From: Paracoccaceae bacterium
Lineage (GTDB): Bacteria > Pseudomonadota > Alphaproteobacteria > Rhodobacterales > Rhodobacteraceae
Direction: 5' to 3'
Length of the DNA stretch: 64,000 nucleotides
NCBI GenBank assembly: GCA_033344815.1
Contig: JAWPMR010000001.1
Location: forward strand, 3,892,136-3,956,135
Notes under the pieces: generated by a model
What the model was told of the DNA's origin: nothing
The model's input: the letters and a program-made list of their open reading frames with translations, nothing else
Databases searched by the model: none
Made by a program: the position numbers and the translations under genes
Part shown: piece by piece, positions 1 to 10,150 of the stretch
Position numbering within the stretch: position 1 is the first letter of the stretch
Layout: each line of letters starts with the position of its first letter

Positions 1-2
1 GG

Positions 3-569
3 GTCGCTGAAGTTGATGGGCTTGCACCGGTTCCGCCATTTCATCCAGAGCTGGTGCGCGGCGTTTCCTCTTATGCTTTGGAATTCTTTACCCACGTACC
101 TGATCTGGATACAGTTTATGTCCCGATCGGTTGCGGATCCGGTATCTGTTCAGTCATCACAGTCCGTGACGCTCTTGGCCTCAAAACAAAAGTTGTCGGC
201 GTCGTCTCCACGGAGGCGCAAGCGGCCAAACTGTCCTTTGAAGCAGGCCGTTTGATCGAGACGAATTCGGCAAACACCTTCGCGGACGGCATGGCCGTTC
301 GTATTCCGGTGAAAGAAGCTTTTGACATCTATTCAGAAGGCGCAGAGCGCATCGTGGCGGTATCTGACGTTGAAGTGGCTGACGCCATACGCGCTTATTT
401 CCGGTGTACCCACAATGTCGCTGAAGGGGCTGGTGCTGCCCCACTTGCAGCACTGATGCAGGAGCGGGACGCGATGCGCGGCAAGCGCGTTGGTGTCATT
501 CATTGCGGTGGAAACATCGACACGGACAAATTTCTTACAGTCCTCAAGGGCGGAGTGCCACAGGTTTGA
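3..569 (+). CDS. PLP-dependent threonine dehydratase-like enzyme, C-terminal part (5' end outside window)
   Basis: The frame is open from base 3, so the gene begins upstream and only about 188 residues are visible. The glycine-rich loop IGCGSG, which binds the PLP phosphate in fold-type II enzymes, is seen near residue 42, and the ending CGGNIDTDKF is typical of threonine/serine dehydratases. The family deaminates threonine or serine to a 2-oxoacid plus ammonia. The N-terminal part carrying the PLP lysine is missing, so substrate cannot be read. The stop codon overlaps the TTG proposed as the start of the next gene, which suggests translational coupling to a TPP-dependent E1-like enzyme that could use a 2-oxoacid product. 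The family assignment is firm; the exact reaction (threonine, serine or hydroxyaspartate) is open. Confidence 0.8.
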   Translation, partial: VAEVDGLAPVPPFHPELVRGVSSYALEFFTHVPDLDTVYVPIGCGSGICSVITVRDALGLKTKVVGVVSTEAQAAKLSFEAGRLIETNSANTFADGMAVRIPVKEAFDIYSEGAERIVAVSDVEVADAIRAYFRCTHNVAEGAGAAPLAALMQERDAMRGKRVGVIHCGGNIDTDKFLTVLKGGVPQV

Positions 570-2950
570 ACCACCTCAAGATAATCGAACAGCGCCTGTT
601 ATGGTTGTCCCACTGGATGATCCACAATGCGAATAACATCCGCCCAAAGGCCGATGGGATAAAGGTTGGAGGACACCAGGCGTCGTCGGCCTCGATGGTA
701 TCCATCATGACCGCCCTCTATTTCGGAGCCTTGCGGCCGGAAGATCGTGTGGCGGTCAAACCGCATGCTTCGCCCGTTTTTCATGCAATGCAGTACCTGA
801 TGGGCCATGTCACCCGCGAAAAGATGGAAAATTTCCGGGGCTTTGGAGGCGTACAGAGTTATCCGTCCAGAACCAAAGACGTGGATGATGTGGATTTCTC
901 AACCGGATCAGTCGGACTTGGTGTGGCAATCACGTCCTTTGCATCCATGATACAAGATTACGTGCAGGCCAAAGCCTGGGGGAAAGACATCCGCCCTGGC
1001 CGTATGATCGCTCTGATGGGAGATGCCGAACTTGACGAGGGCAACATCTATGAGTGCTTGCAAGAAGGTTGGAAAAACGACCTGCGCAAGACCTGGTGGA
1101 TCATTGACTACAACAGACAATCGCTCGACGGGATCGTGCGTGAGGGGCTGTTTGAACGGGCCGAGAGAGTGTTTGAGGCCTTTGGCTGGGAAGTTGTGCG
1201 TATCAAGTATGGCGCCCTGCAACGTGCGGCCTTCCTGGAACCCGGGGGGGATAAATTGCGCGCATGGATCGATGCCTGCCCGAACCAGCTTTACGCCGCG
1301 CTGACTTTCATGGGTGGGGCCGTTTGGCGCAAACATCTGATGGATGACCTTGGCGATCAGGGCGATGTGACCGCGCTTCTGGACGCGCGAGATGACTCCG
1401 CACTCGCGGCCCTGATGGAAAACCTTGGCGGCAACTGCGTGGACACCATGGCTGCGACCTTCGCCGCCATAGACCATGACCGCCCGGTGTGTTTTCTTGC
1501 CTATACAATCAAAGGCTGGGGCACCCCGATTGCAGGTCACAAAGACAATCACGGCGGTCTGATGAACACAGCACAGATGACCGATTGGCAGATACATATG
1601 GGCGTGCCCAAGGGGGCGGAATGGGATCCCATGGCAACAGTTGAGGACCAACACGGTTTCAGACGTTTCCTTGATACGGTGCCTTTTTTTGCAACAGGCG
1701 CGCGGCGTTTCACCGATGATGCGATCGACGTCCCCCAAATTGATGTCTCAGTTGGTCAGGAAATTTCCACCCAGATGAGTTTTGGCAAGATCCTCGATGA
1801 TTTATCCAAAGGCGACAGCACCTTGGCAGAACGCATTGTCACCACGTCGCCCGATGTTACGGGAACAACGAGCCTTGGTCCCTGGGTGAACCGGCGCAAG
1901 TTGTTTGCGCGGACGCAGCAGGCAGATACTTTCAAGGATCACAAAATTCCCTCGACTGCCAAATGGGAATTTGCGCCGGAAGGCCAGCATATCGAACTGG
2001 GTATTGCCGAGATGAACCTGATGCTGTTGCTTGGGGCTGCGGGTCTCTCCCATTCCTTGTTCGGCAAGCGGCTGGTCCCGATCGGGACAGTCTATGATCC
2101 CTTTGTTTCGCGCGGGCTCGATGCATTGAACTATGCGTGTTATCAAAACGCACGGTTCATGCTGGTCGGGACACCGTCAGGCGTGACACTTGCCCCTGAG
2201 GGTGGTGCACACCAATCCATGGCGTCGCCTCTCATTGGCATGTCACAAGACGGGTTGGCCGCTTTCGAGCCTGCGTTTGCTGATGAATTGGCAATCATAA
2301 TGCGGTGGGCTTTTGACTACCTGCAGCGCGATGGTGACGGCGACCCGAATGAGCGTACGTGGCTGCGTGACGAAACCGGCGGTTCGGTCTATCTGCGGCT
2401 TTCGACCAACCCGATTGAGCAACCGGGCAAGCGTGATGATGAAGCATTCCACCAGGGTGTGGTCGATGGGGCTTATTGGATGCGCAAACCGGGGCCCAAT
2501 TGCGCCATCGTCATCGCTTATCAGGGGGTGGTTGCGCCAGAGGCAATAGCCGCTGCGGGGATGATCGGTGAATACCGCCGCGATGTTGGCGTGTTGGCCG
2601 TCACATCAGCAGATCGTCTGAATGCGGGTTGGAACGCTGCGCAGAGGGACAGGGCGCGGGGCAACAATAAGGCCACCAGCCATATTGAAGCCCTCATGGA
2701 TGGATTGCCGAGCAATTGCACACTTGTCACCGTGATCGACGGGCACCCCGCAACCCTGTCCTGGATTGGCTCCGTCGCCGGGCATAAAACCATTCCCCAC
2801 GGAGTAGAACATTTTGGCCAAACAGGCACGATCAATGATCTCTATCAGCATTTCCGCATTGACCGCCATTCCATCGTAGAATCCGTCAGCCAGTTGACAA
2901 AAGGAGGCCGGCCGCCCTCTGCCCAGCGGCGTGTTTCGCAACCGTCTTGA
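566..2950 (+). CDS. TPP-dependent AceE/transketolase-like E1 protein
   Basis: This is a protein of about 794 residues related to homodimeric pyruvate dehydrogenase E1 (AceE) and transketolase. The TPP/Mg motif is visible as GDAELDEGN followed about 25 residues later by DYNRQSLDG, matching the AceE pattern. The stretch SVGLGVAITSFASM and the later AYTIKGWGTPIAGHKDNHGG are also family-typical. AceE enzymes decarboxylate a 2-oxoacid and hand the acyl group to a lipoyl E2, but no E2 gene is present here. A TTG at 566 overlaps the upstream stop (TTGA), and homology to family N-termini begins just after it. An ATG at 503 is in frame but would extend deep into the previous gene. The substrate is probably a 2-oxoacid other than pyruvate, made by the neighbouring dehydratase; this is inference. 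Confidence 0.82.
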   Translation: MNHLKIIEQRLLWLSHWMIHNANNIRPKADGIKVGGHQASSASMVSIMTALYFGALRPEDRVAVKPHASPVFHAMQYLMGHVTREKMENFRGFGGVQSYPSRTKDVDDVDFSTGSVGLGVAITSFASMIQDYVQAKAWGKDIRPGRMIALMGDAELDEGNIYECLQEGWKNDLRKTWWIIDYNRQSLDGIVREGLFERAERVFEAFGWEVVRIKYGALQRAAFLEPGGDKLRAWIDACPNQLYAALTFMGGAVWRKHLMDDLGDQGDVTALLDARDDSALAALMENLGGNCVDTMAATFAAIDHDRPVCFLAYTIKGWGTPIAGHKDNHGGLMNTAQMTDWQIHMGVPKGAEWDPMATVEDQHGFRRFLDTVPFFATGARRFTDDAIDVPQIDVSVGQEISTQMSFGKILDDLSKGDSTLAERIVTTSPDVTGTTSLGPWVNRRKLFARTQQADTFKDHKIPSTAKWEFAPEGQHIELGIAEMNLMLLLGAAGLSHSLFGKRLVPIGTVYDPFVSRGLDALNYACYQNARFMLVGTPSGVTLAPEGGAHQSMASPLIGMSQDGLAAFEPAFADELAIIMRWAFDYLQRDGDGDPNERTWLRDETGGSVYLRLSTNPIEQPGKRDDEAFHQGVVDGAYWMRKPGPNCAIVIAYQGVVAPEAIAAAGMIGEYRRDVGVLAVTSADRLNAGWNAAQRDRARGNNKATSHIEALMDGLPSNCTLVTVIDGHPATLSWIGSVAGHKTIPHGVEHFGQTGTINDLYQHFRIDRHSIVESVSQLTKGGRPPSAQRRVSQPS

Positions 2951-3362
2951 ATTGCGGCCAGCGTCCATTTCTTCGCTGGTTGCACACAACAGCCTTGCCA
3001 CTCTGTTCGCCTGCTTCCAACGCGCTGAGTCATAAGCAAATGGTCATGCCAAGCGGTTCCTTCATAGACGCGCAAAGACTTTTGTCTTTGCATACCCCAT
3101 CGTTGACCCAAACGGGCACCGCCAGGCGATGGAATCCCCTGATTTTCTGCCTCCACTGAGGTCAGTCATCTGCAGTCCTTCATCGCCGGCTTCAGTCGAT
3201 TGCATTTGGCTTATTTGCCAAACAACCCTCTGATTTCAAATTATTCTGGAGGCCCTTCCAATATTTCACATGCAAACATCGACGTACTGGCTTTGCCTCA
3301 GATGCCCGACCCATGGCGGGGATAGATGTCGAAATTGATCCGCTTCATTCTGGGATCAGAAT
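2951..3362. other. intergenic region without recognised gene
   Basis: This is 412 bases between the stop of the E1-like gene and the stop of the convergent glycosyltransferase. The short frames here lack family features. I see no convincing terminator with a T-run, although one would be expected between convergent genes. Confidence 0.6.
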
Positions 3363-4445
3363 TCAATCCGTGTTGGGGCGTGGTTTGTGACAACCTGGTC
3401 CGTTTGAAGACGGCGTATCGCGAAGCAAGCTGAGCATGGTGCGCGACCTTTGCGGATGATAGGTGATCCCAAAGCGTTTTTCAGGATTGAGATCGTTGAA
3501 TTTCGGAGGTTTTTGCGAGCTTAAACGTACCCCTGCATTGCGAATGAACCGGAACGCAAAGTCACGCAACCGGTATGGAATATAGGTTGCCGTTGCGCGG
3601 GCATTGATGCGGGCGGCGGTCGCAAATGCGGATATTGAAGCCGAGATATTTCCGGCGCGTATATATGCAATCGCCAGTTCGGTGGTCGCGTAGGACCGCG
3701 CAATCGTCATGACTCTGTTGGAAACGTCCAAGTCTTTCGCGCCGATTATGTCCAGCATTTTGAGCCGGGCCAAAGCCATTCGCGTGTGGTCTCGGGACAT
3801 GGATCCTTGATCGAACCGATAGCCAGTCAAATATTCTGGAACCACGCCAACAGTCCAGTCATGCGAAATGAGCAGTTGTAGCAGATAATCCTCGCATCCC
3901 CGTCGGTTCAGCGCCATGGAATAGCCGCCCGCTTGTTCGAACGCCTTGCGTCTTAACATGATCGAGCTTCCATTCCCGACACAATTGTAAAGAAGTGATG
4001 CGTCAAAAATTTCGCCGGACCAGCAGGTAAAAGCGCCATCGCGGATCAGGAAGTCCCATTGGTCTATCCGTCGAAACAGCGTGTAGACCATACCGATGTC
4101 GTCACCGCCCATGGCGAACTCCAGAAGTTGTTTCCGGATTTTTTCTGGATGCCAGACATCATCGCCATCTATGGGCGCGATGAACTCACCACGTCCCGCA
4201 CGGGCGCCGGTATTTCGCGCCGCACATAAACCGTGGTTGGGCGTCACGACAACCGCGATCCGATCATCTTGTTCCGCATGGCGGCGGACCACCGACTCGG
4301 TCGCGTCTGTTGCGCCGTCTATCACAACGACAATTTCAAGGTTGCGATGGGTTTGATTGCGGACGCTGTCAAGCGTTGTGTCTATGGTCGCCTCGACGTT
4401 GTAAGCGGGAATGACCGCCGTAACCAAGACTTCATGATGTACCAT
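3363..4445 (-). CDS. family 2 glycosyltransferase
   Basis: This protein of about 360 residues begins with the GT-A nucleotide-sugar fold (TAVIPAYNVEATIDTTLDSV). It continues with the substrate-binding NHGLCAARNTGARAGRGEF and the DXD-like metal site IDGDD, and has the acceptor-side motif CEDYLL. GT2 enzymes transfer a sugar from a nucleotide donor to a growing glycan at the cytoplasmic membrane face. The frame opens with a GTG at 4475, but the ATG at 4445 lies ten residues further in, nearer the conserved start, and is preferred. No transmembrane segment is evident. It lies in a small locus with another GT2 and a flippase, so a role in surface polysaccharide assembly is likely. The sugar specificity cannot be read. 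Confidence 0.85.
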   Translation of the reverse strand: MVHHEVLVTAVIPAYNVEATIDTTLDSVRNQTHRNLEIVVVIDGATDATESVVRRHAEQDDRIAVVVTPNHGLCAARNTGARAGRGEFIAPIDGDDVWHPEKIRKQLLEFAMGGDDIGMVYTLFRRIDQWDFLIRDGAFTCWSGEIFDASLLYNCVGNGSSIMLRRKAFEQAGGYSMALNRRGCEDYLLQLLISHDWTVGVVPEYLTGYRFDQGSMSRDHTRMALARLKMLDIIGAKDLDVSNRVMTIARSYATTELAIAYIRAGNISASISAFATAARINARATATYIPYRLRDFAFRFIRNAGVRLSSQKPPKFNDLNPEKRFGITYHPQRSRTMLSLLRDTPSSNGPGCHKPRPNTD

Positions 4446-5401
4446 TATTCTCGTCCGCCCGCGTCCGTCTATCACTCAGCTCAGTCCAAGCCCATATGCC
4501 AATGTGCTCCAGTGACGCAAAAGCAATCTTACAATCAACATAACAATCAAATGATAATGTTGTATGATTGACCGACGCGCAAGCATATCGCGGTGTGGAT
4601 GCCGTTTCCTCCACGTCCATAGGGTAAATTCTTTTAAATCGCGGCATTTGTTTTGGCGGGTGGCATAAGGCACCCGAAGTTCGAATCCAGGTTCGATCGG
4701 GCCATAGAGAGCGCGCGGCGATGTTATCAATTCTATGCGCAACATTTTCGCGACAGATTAGTGAATTTGAATCGCCAGGTAATGCAGTCTCATCTCACTG
4801 CTCTCGGTGTGATGCCCAGCCTTGTTTCGATACACACGTTTCGCGAAGGGCTCCCGGTCGCGTGTCTTGAGCGGGATGTGGTAAATGGAATTGTATGGTC
4901 TCAGGCCGTAAGGGAATTGCGGAACCAAAGTGATCCGGGACTATTCGGCGTTTCATGTATCCACTCTCCTGCGGCGCAGTCGAGTTGACCTGGATCGACT
5001 TGTCACCGCCTTTGTTCAGCCCGTCTTGCAACGACGCTGCTGTTTTTTGAACTAATGCCAAAGCGGATCTGTACTTGCCTCGTGCACGGCTTAGACGTCT
5101 TTGGGGGGGGGTAGTAGGATGCTCGATAATGTTGTCCTTTCAAGGGTGCTGAGAGCGAGCTGAAAACGCCGACTTAGTGGCAAAAGACAGGGTTTGAGAC
5201 ACTGCGGGATCATGATGGCTTGCCGCGCCTGATCGGCCATTTTGTTCGCTGTGTTTCCAAAACTGTCCAGTGCAAACGCCTGCCAGATAGCCATAAGCCG
5301 GTTTAGAGATGATGGCCATCGACCATGACGCTGACGGTTTGATCGCTGATGTCAGCAAAATGCCTGCTTTGAACGCTCCAACATGACTGCAAAAGGCGGG
5401 G
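4446..5401. other. degenerate intergenic region
   Basis: This is about 950 bases with no gene I can support. Short frames on both strands show no conserved motifs. The segment from about 5100 to 5400 probably belongs to the same decayed insertion as the transposase remnant that follows, but I could not match it. A run of nine G residues lies near 5103. Confidence 0.5.
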
Positions 5402-5591
5402 TTGCTGAGCGAGAAACTGTTCGACAACCGGGACGACGCCTGTCGAAAACTGCCGCGCTGGTAGTCGGATTACAACCAAATCAGGCCGTATCCATCTGAG
5501 GACGGACAAAAATTTTGCAATACCGCTCCGAACGCTGGAGCAACGTGAAGCGCCGCGCAAGACGCGCGCGCAAACTGAAATCGCGGGATAA
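5402..5591 (+). pseudogene. IS3-family transposase (orfB) 3' remnant
   Basis: Reading from 5402 gives LLSEKLFDNRDDACRKLPRW, then a stop, then SDYNQIRPYPSE. This lines up with the C-terminal integrase end of IS3-type transposases, where the intact form reads like LFDSLDDARRKLALW, R/xYDYN, then VRPHSSLG. A +1 frame change near 5530 restores TLEQREAPRKTRAQTEIAG and a stop at 5589, again matching the usual ending of this transposase subgroup. One stop, one frameshift and several substitutions show it is dead. The recognition comes from memory of family motifs; a BLASTX search would confirm it. Confidence 0.6.
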
Positions 5592-5794
5592 GAGATACAA
5601 TTCAAGAACGTGACACTGCGAAAGGATTTTTTTTGGAAACACTATTCTGAAACAGAGAGTTGTCAGTGGCAAATACCCGCAAGGCTGCAGCAGTGCTTGT
5701 ATTATTGTCATCTTGGTGGTTGATGACGCCGGTGCCCGCCGCGCAGGCGGCAATGAGTTTGGCTGACGCAGGCGAAGTTGGGAATCGAGATCAT

Positions 5795-7222
5795 ATGAGC
5801 CTTCGGCGCGCAATTCGTGACAGGTTATTGAGCCGTCCCGCCGTAATGGCCGCCCATGCTGTTGCGCTGGTCGTTCTGTCGCGCCTGTTGTCGCCAACCG
5901 ATTTCGGACTTTTTGCATTGGCGGCGGTTGTCCATCAGATTGTGGTCGCGATTGCTGATCTCGGCATCAAATCGCAATTGCTCAAGACCACGACGCTGGA
6001 TCCAAGGCACCACGGCGAAGCGTTTGGATTGGCGCTTTTGTCAGCGTTTATCGTGGGCGTTGCCTTTCTTGGCGTCATTCATCTCCTGCCGGATGAGGTT
6101 GTGTCGCCGCGACTGGATCCAGCGCTCTGGATTCTGGCAGCGATGATTTTTCTCGGCCCGCTTGAACTATTGTTCAATATCCCGTTGATGCAGAGCATGC
6201 GCTTCGGACTGGTTTCGGTGATCAACGTCGCTGGCGCGTGGGTGCGCTGCGTTGTATCGATCGTTGCGGCAGTTTACGGGGCCGGACCGGCCGCGCTGGC
6301 AGCAGGTTTTCTGGCCGAACAGATCGTATCCTTTGCATTGTTCGCCTGTGCGCGGCGCGGCGACGCCATGCCGACCCCTCGGATAACTGGATGGTATGGG
6401 TTGATCGCCGACGGCTTGCATCTGAGTAGCGCTCAGGTTGTACGCCGCCTGGGCGATCTGGGCATGATGGGAGCGATCTCAGCGGTTCTTGGGGTTGCAA
6501 CACTGGGCATTTACAACCGCGCCGATCAGATCATCAAGCTGTTCGACAAGGTTTTTATCGACAGCATCAGCCCTGTGGTCTTGCCGGCGTTTGTTCAGGC
6601 GATCGAGCACGGGCATCGTCCGGCGGCAATTTACCTCAAAAAAGTTGAGTTACTCTCCGCCTTGATCTGGCCGGCCTTCGCAATGCTAGCTCTGCTGGCG
6701 GAGCCTCTGTGTCGCGTGGTTCTGGGGCCCGGATGGCCCGCTGCACCCGCCATTGTGCAGTTCTTGGCGGTCATAGGAATTGTGAAACCATTTACTAAAA
6801 TGAACCAGGCCCTCTTCATTGCGCTTGGTGAATTGAGGCTTGGCACTCGGTTGGACATTCTGCACCACGTCACCCGTGCCACCTTCGCGAGTGCGGGTGC
6901 ATTGATATCACTTGAGGCCGCCTGTGTGGGTCTCATCCTTGCACAGATCACCAGTGGTGTCTGGCAAACTCTCGCATTCGGGCGTTTGACGGGGGTATCA
7001 AAGAAACAGCTTTCGAGTGTGGCTTTGAGTTCTGGTCTCCTCATGGCCTTTGCAGTTGGATCCGCTGCAGCGACCCTGTATTTTGTACCCAACGACAAAG
7101 ACCTGTTGCAACTTTTCGTTGCTGGGATGGCAGGTGCCGCGGGTTTTGCAATCGCAGCGGTCATCATGCGCCATGCATTGTACTTCGAGGCACGAAAGGC
7201 CCTCAAAAGCCTTTCGTTCTAG
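5795..7222 (+). CDS. O-antigen/exopolysaccharide flippase-like (Wzx/MATE-type) membrane protein
   Basis: This polytopic membrane protein of 475 residues has about 12 hydrophobic segments. The start is typical of polysaccharide flippases: a TM segment, then RLLSPTDFGLFALAAV, then ADLGIKSQLLKTT. Further in is IYNRADQI followed by hydrophobic helices, as in the lipopolysaccharide-flippase family. Such proteins move lipid-linked glycans across the inner membrane. The ATG at 5795 gives the usual family length. Frames opening with TTG 5660 or GTG 5666 add up to 45 residues that look like a Sec signal peptide ending PVPAAQA, which is unusual for this family. Two flanking glycosyltransferases support a polysaccharide export role. 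Confidence 0.82.
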   Translation: MSLRRAIRDRLLSRPAVMAAHAVALVVLSRLLSPTDFGLFALAAVVHQIVVAIADLGIKSQLLKTTTLDPRHHGEAFGLALLSAFIVGVAFLGVIHLLPDEVVSPRLDPALWILAAMIFLGPLELLFNIPLMQSMRFGLVSVINVAGAWVRCVVSIVAAVYGAGPAALAAGFLAEQIVSFALFACARRGDAMPTPRITGWYGLIADGLHLSSAQVVRRLGDLGMMGAISAVLGVATLGIYNRADQIIKLFDKVFIDSISPVVLPAFVQAIEHGHRPAAIYLKKVELLSALIWPAFAMLALLAEPLCRVVLGPGWPAAPAIVQFLAVIGIVKPFTKMNQALFIALGELRLGTRLDILHHVTRATFASAGALISLEAACVGLILAQITSGVWQTLAFGRLTGVSKKQLSSVALSSGLLMAFAVGSAAATLYFVPNDKDLLQLFVAGMAGAAGFAIAAVIMRHALYFEARKALKSLSF

Positions 7223-7260
7223 TGTTTGCATCAACAGTGATATCGCGCAGAGGGTTGACT

Positions 7261-8259
7261 TCAGGTTCTGGGCCGCAATCGGCGTCTTATGGCGCTGATA
7301 CCTTGCCAAAGTGCCTTTGGCAGTACCACCTTGATGATGGCAAAAGCTGCGCTGGACCCAAGCGTGCCCGGCAGAACCAGATACGGATAGAACATAACCG
7401 ACGCGAGCCAAAAACGGAGCGCAGTTCCAACTTGTTTGTGGCGCGCCGCGATGAGCGACCAATATGCCCGCACCAGACCGAAATGGCGCATTCGCCCGAA
7501 AACGCCAATGTCGCGTAGTAAAGTCTCATGATTGCGCAGAAAACGTTTATGGCCTTCTTGCATACGTCGAACATCCGATGTGATCTGAGCCGATCTGATG
7601 CGATAATCGACGAAAGCATGGCCGCATTTCACCAGTTTTGACCGTCTAGCGCAGAGTATGCGCAACCAGCAATCGATATCATTGTTTGACTTCAGTGTTG
7701 TGTCAAAACCGCCTCCAGCCTTGAAAGCGTCCAGGCGGACGAGCACCCCGGTCGCGCTTTCTGCGGGTGACCCCACCAGTGTTTCACCCGCATCGAAGAG
7801 GTTGATTTCATTGCTTGGTTGCTGCGTCGCCCTCACCTGTTCGCCCAAGTAATTTACTTCCTCGCCATCTTCGTTAATCCGCCGATAGCGTGGGCATGCG
7901 ATGTCGCATTTCGGGAAGCCATCAAGTGTTTCAACCAGATGAGCCAGCGTATCGGGTGACCACCTATCATCTGCGTCAATGAACGCTACCAAATCGCCTT
8001 TGGCCTTAGCGACGCCTGTGTTGCGTGCGCAGGCTGCGCCAGCATTGGGCTGATGCAAGAGTTTCAGTTCGCCGCTTGTTGGCGGCCAGGACTCCTTTGC
8101 GGAAAGCAAGATCTCCGGCGTGGCGTCGGTTGAGCCATCATCGACCAGGATCAATTCGAAAGACTGGAATGTCTGCACCGCAATCGAGTCAATCGCTTCG
8201 GTAACAAACCGCTGAACATTATGCGCAGGCATAATGATGGAAACACGTGGCGCATACAT
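7261..8259 (-). CDS. family 2 glycosyltransferase
   Basis: This is a GT-A fold enzyme of about 332 residues, convergent with the flippase gene. It shows VSIIMPAHNVQRFVTEAIDS at the start, then LILVDDGSTDATPEIL, NAGAACARNTGVAKAKGD and the metal-binding FIDADDRW. The frame is open to 8349, but two adjacent ATGs at 8262 and 8259 sit right before the conserved fold. The second has better spacing from the AAGG upstream, so 8259 is chosen. The C-terminal third contains a basic/hydrophobic stretch (YPYLVLPGTLGSSAAFAIIK) that may associate with the membrane. It probably acts with the flippase and the first GT2 in making a surface glycan. Donor and acceptor are unknown. Confidence 0.85.
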   Translation of the reverse strand: MYAPRVSIIMPAHNVQRFVTEAIDSIAVQTFQSFELILVDDGSTDATPEILLSAKESWPPTSGELKLLHQPNAGAACARNTGVAKAKGDLVAFIDADDRWSPDTLAHLVETLDGFPKCDIACPRYRRINEDGEEVNYLGEQVRATQQPSNEINLFDAGETLVGSPAESATGVLVRLDAFKAGGGFDTTLKSNNDIDCWLRILCARRSKLVKCGHAFVDYRIRSAQITSDVRRMQEGHKRFLRNHETLLRDIGVFGRMRHFGLVRAYWSLIAARHKQVGTALRFWLASVMFYPYLVLPGTLGSSAAFAIIKVVLPKALWQGISAIRRRLRPRT

Positions 8260-10150
8260 CATGCCTTGAGGGTCCACCCAAAACCAAAGCGATCTTGAAC
8301 GGGTGTGCCGTATCCTGGACATACCAATTGTGTTGGAGTTGTCCGCCAAACCGAGTTTTCACGGAGATAGTGTCTCTCAGCCGTTTGAAGCCGTATTTTT
8401 TTTGACAAAAAATCCGGATAGCCCATCACGCGGTAATTCAATGGCACTGGCGAACACATCCTTCGGGGCCGCAGTTACATCCCTCACACAAGACTTCAAT
8501 CGCTCCTCTTTGTCCGCGTTCCTCACCAAGATCTGACACTCGAACCTTTTGGACAAGATATAGCTGGCGGGATGCAGTGACCGAACGGGGCCGACGTATA
8601 ACGGGTTGTCGCGCCAATTTAAAGCGTGGAGTGGGCGGTAGACATGACATGAAGGATGATGGTCGGGTCTCCTTTGCTTAGCCTATGCCGTGGGCACATT
8701 TTTGTGCAGAATACTTTCCGGTTCTGAGCCTGATGCCTTTTTATGGGATTGGCCACAGCGCTGTGCAACGCGAGCGTGTCTTTCCGCAACACTGCCATCG
8801 AACAGGAAGATGCCGACGCGTGATCGTCCGGCCCGCACCTCATAGAAATTGATTTTGATATCTGTATCATGGGCCCTGCGCTAAGCGCATATTACATTGA
8901 AATGCATCTGGCCGCAAAACGCTGAAATAATGGCGGGGTTCGGGTTTTGGTGTGCATGTCGCAATTCGACTCCACCAGGCATATCGCCGCGTTTTCGCGT
9001 AAAGGGATGCGGTCGCGGAAGACTGCTAGCATTTCGCGGGTTGGGGTCTTGAAGTGCGACGCGCGCCTTCTGGCGGTTTTCTCGTCGGTCCACACCGTTC
9101 CGTTCAAGCCAGCCGACAAGCCCGCACTGCCTTAAGCGATAGCGGGCATGGGCGCAGTGGGCCGATTGATAGACAAGAAAGGTTTCGATCAATTTGTTTG
9201 GGCGCGTTTGGAAAGCGGCCGCGCAGGCAGATGAAAAGTCGTCGTAAGTCTTTTTCGCCTGTCATGGCCACCTGAAAAATCGATGGATGCCAAAAAACGC
9301 TGTAAACGGAAAGCGATCAATGAGTGAGATCCCCGCCGTTTTAATCGCCAAGGAATGTGACTCATTGGAACTGACCCATGCGTTGCTTGAAAGCCTTTGG
9401 CGTGTGCCCTGTTGACCATTCAGGGCGACTTTGTTGATGGCGGGTGATCAAAGAAAACAATAGAAATTCTGCAAGAATAATCCGAAATACGTGTCTCCAC
9501 GCATTTTCGCAGTGAATCTTTCCTGACTCCGAGTGAGGCGCGCTGTCTGAGGATTCTTTTCGCTCAGACCGTCAAGGTCATCATGATGCGGCCGCACCAA
9601 TGGCCAGACTTCAGAGGACATTCGACAGACCAAGAGACGAGGTTACGCTCGGTGTTTAGCAACCCGAGGCAATCCAAAGGATTTCGCGAAGGAGAATAGC
9701 GTGGAACGGAGAAGCTACACCCCCTTTTTGACCGGCAGGGCATGTATACATGCCCGGGAGGGGGAATCTGACGGCCCAAATGGTCATCTTCGATCTGGAC
9801 AGTCATGAGATCACGGCGCGTGCGCGATCTCACCCGGGCCACGATCCGCGCGGCGATCAACAGGCCGTCTGTGGGCGCCCCGGTCAATGCAGGAGGTTTC
9901 TGGCGGGTATGAATCCGCGGTCAGGTGCCGTCGTGTGGTCGGCCTCAAGATGTGGTTCGAACACGCCACGGATCCTTATGGGATATGCGCGGATCAGATC
10001 CATCTTGGATACGCGCGCTCAAAGGCGCACGGCCGATGTCGGGTTCTCCCGATCCCGTCTCGTGGCGTGTTGTCCTTAGTTAACCTGCGACCTGCCCACA
10101 TACCCGGCACATGCCGGAGCCCTACAGGTCTCATGCGTCGTCTTCCGAGC
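8260..10150. other. gene desert, probably decayed DNA
   Basis: About 1.9 kb without a supportable gene. Frames of 60-150 codons occur on both strands but have no family motifs, no convincing ribosome sites, and overlap one another. One minus-strand frame at about 8377-8682 is open for about 100 codons without a good start. A broken transposase follows directly, so the stretch probably consists of relics of past insertions. Confidence 0.5.
9738..9755. repeat. 18-bp perfect palindrome GGGCATGTATACATGCCC
   Basis: Each half-site GGGCATGTA is mirrored exactly with no spacer. It lies in a gene desert, 400 bases from a dead IS110 transposase. It could be a regulator operator left without a gene, or part of an insertion-element end. 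No function can be assigned. Confidence 0.4.

Noticed and set aside
4650-4710. Possible tRNA piece with a TTCGAATC loop
   Set aside because: The bases around the loop do not pair into a T-stem, and no acceptor or anticodon arms can be built.
8377-8682. Open minus-strand frame of about 100 codons with protein-like composition
   Set aside because: It has no start codon near its 5' end, no ribosome site and no recognisable motif. It may be the tail of a decayed gene, but I cannot support it.
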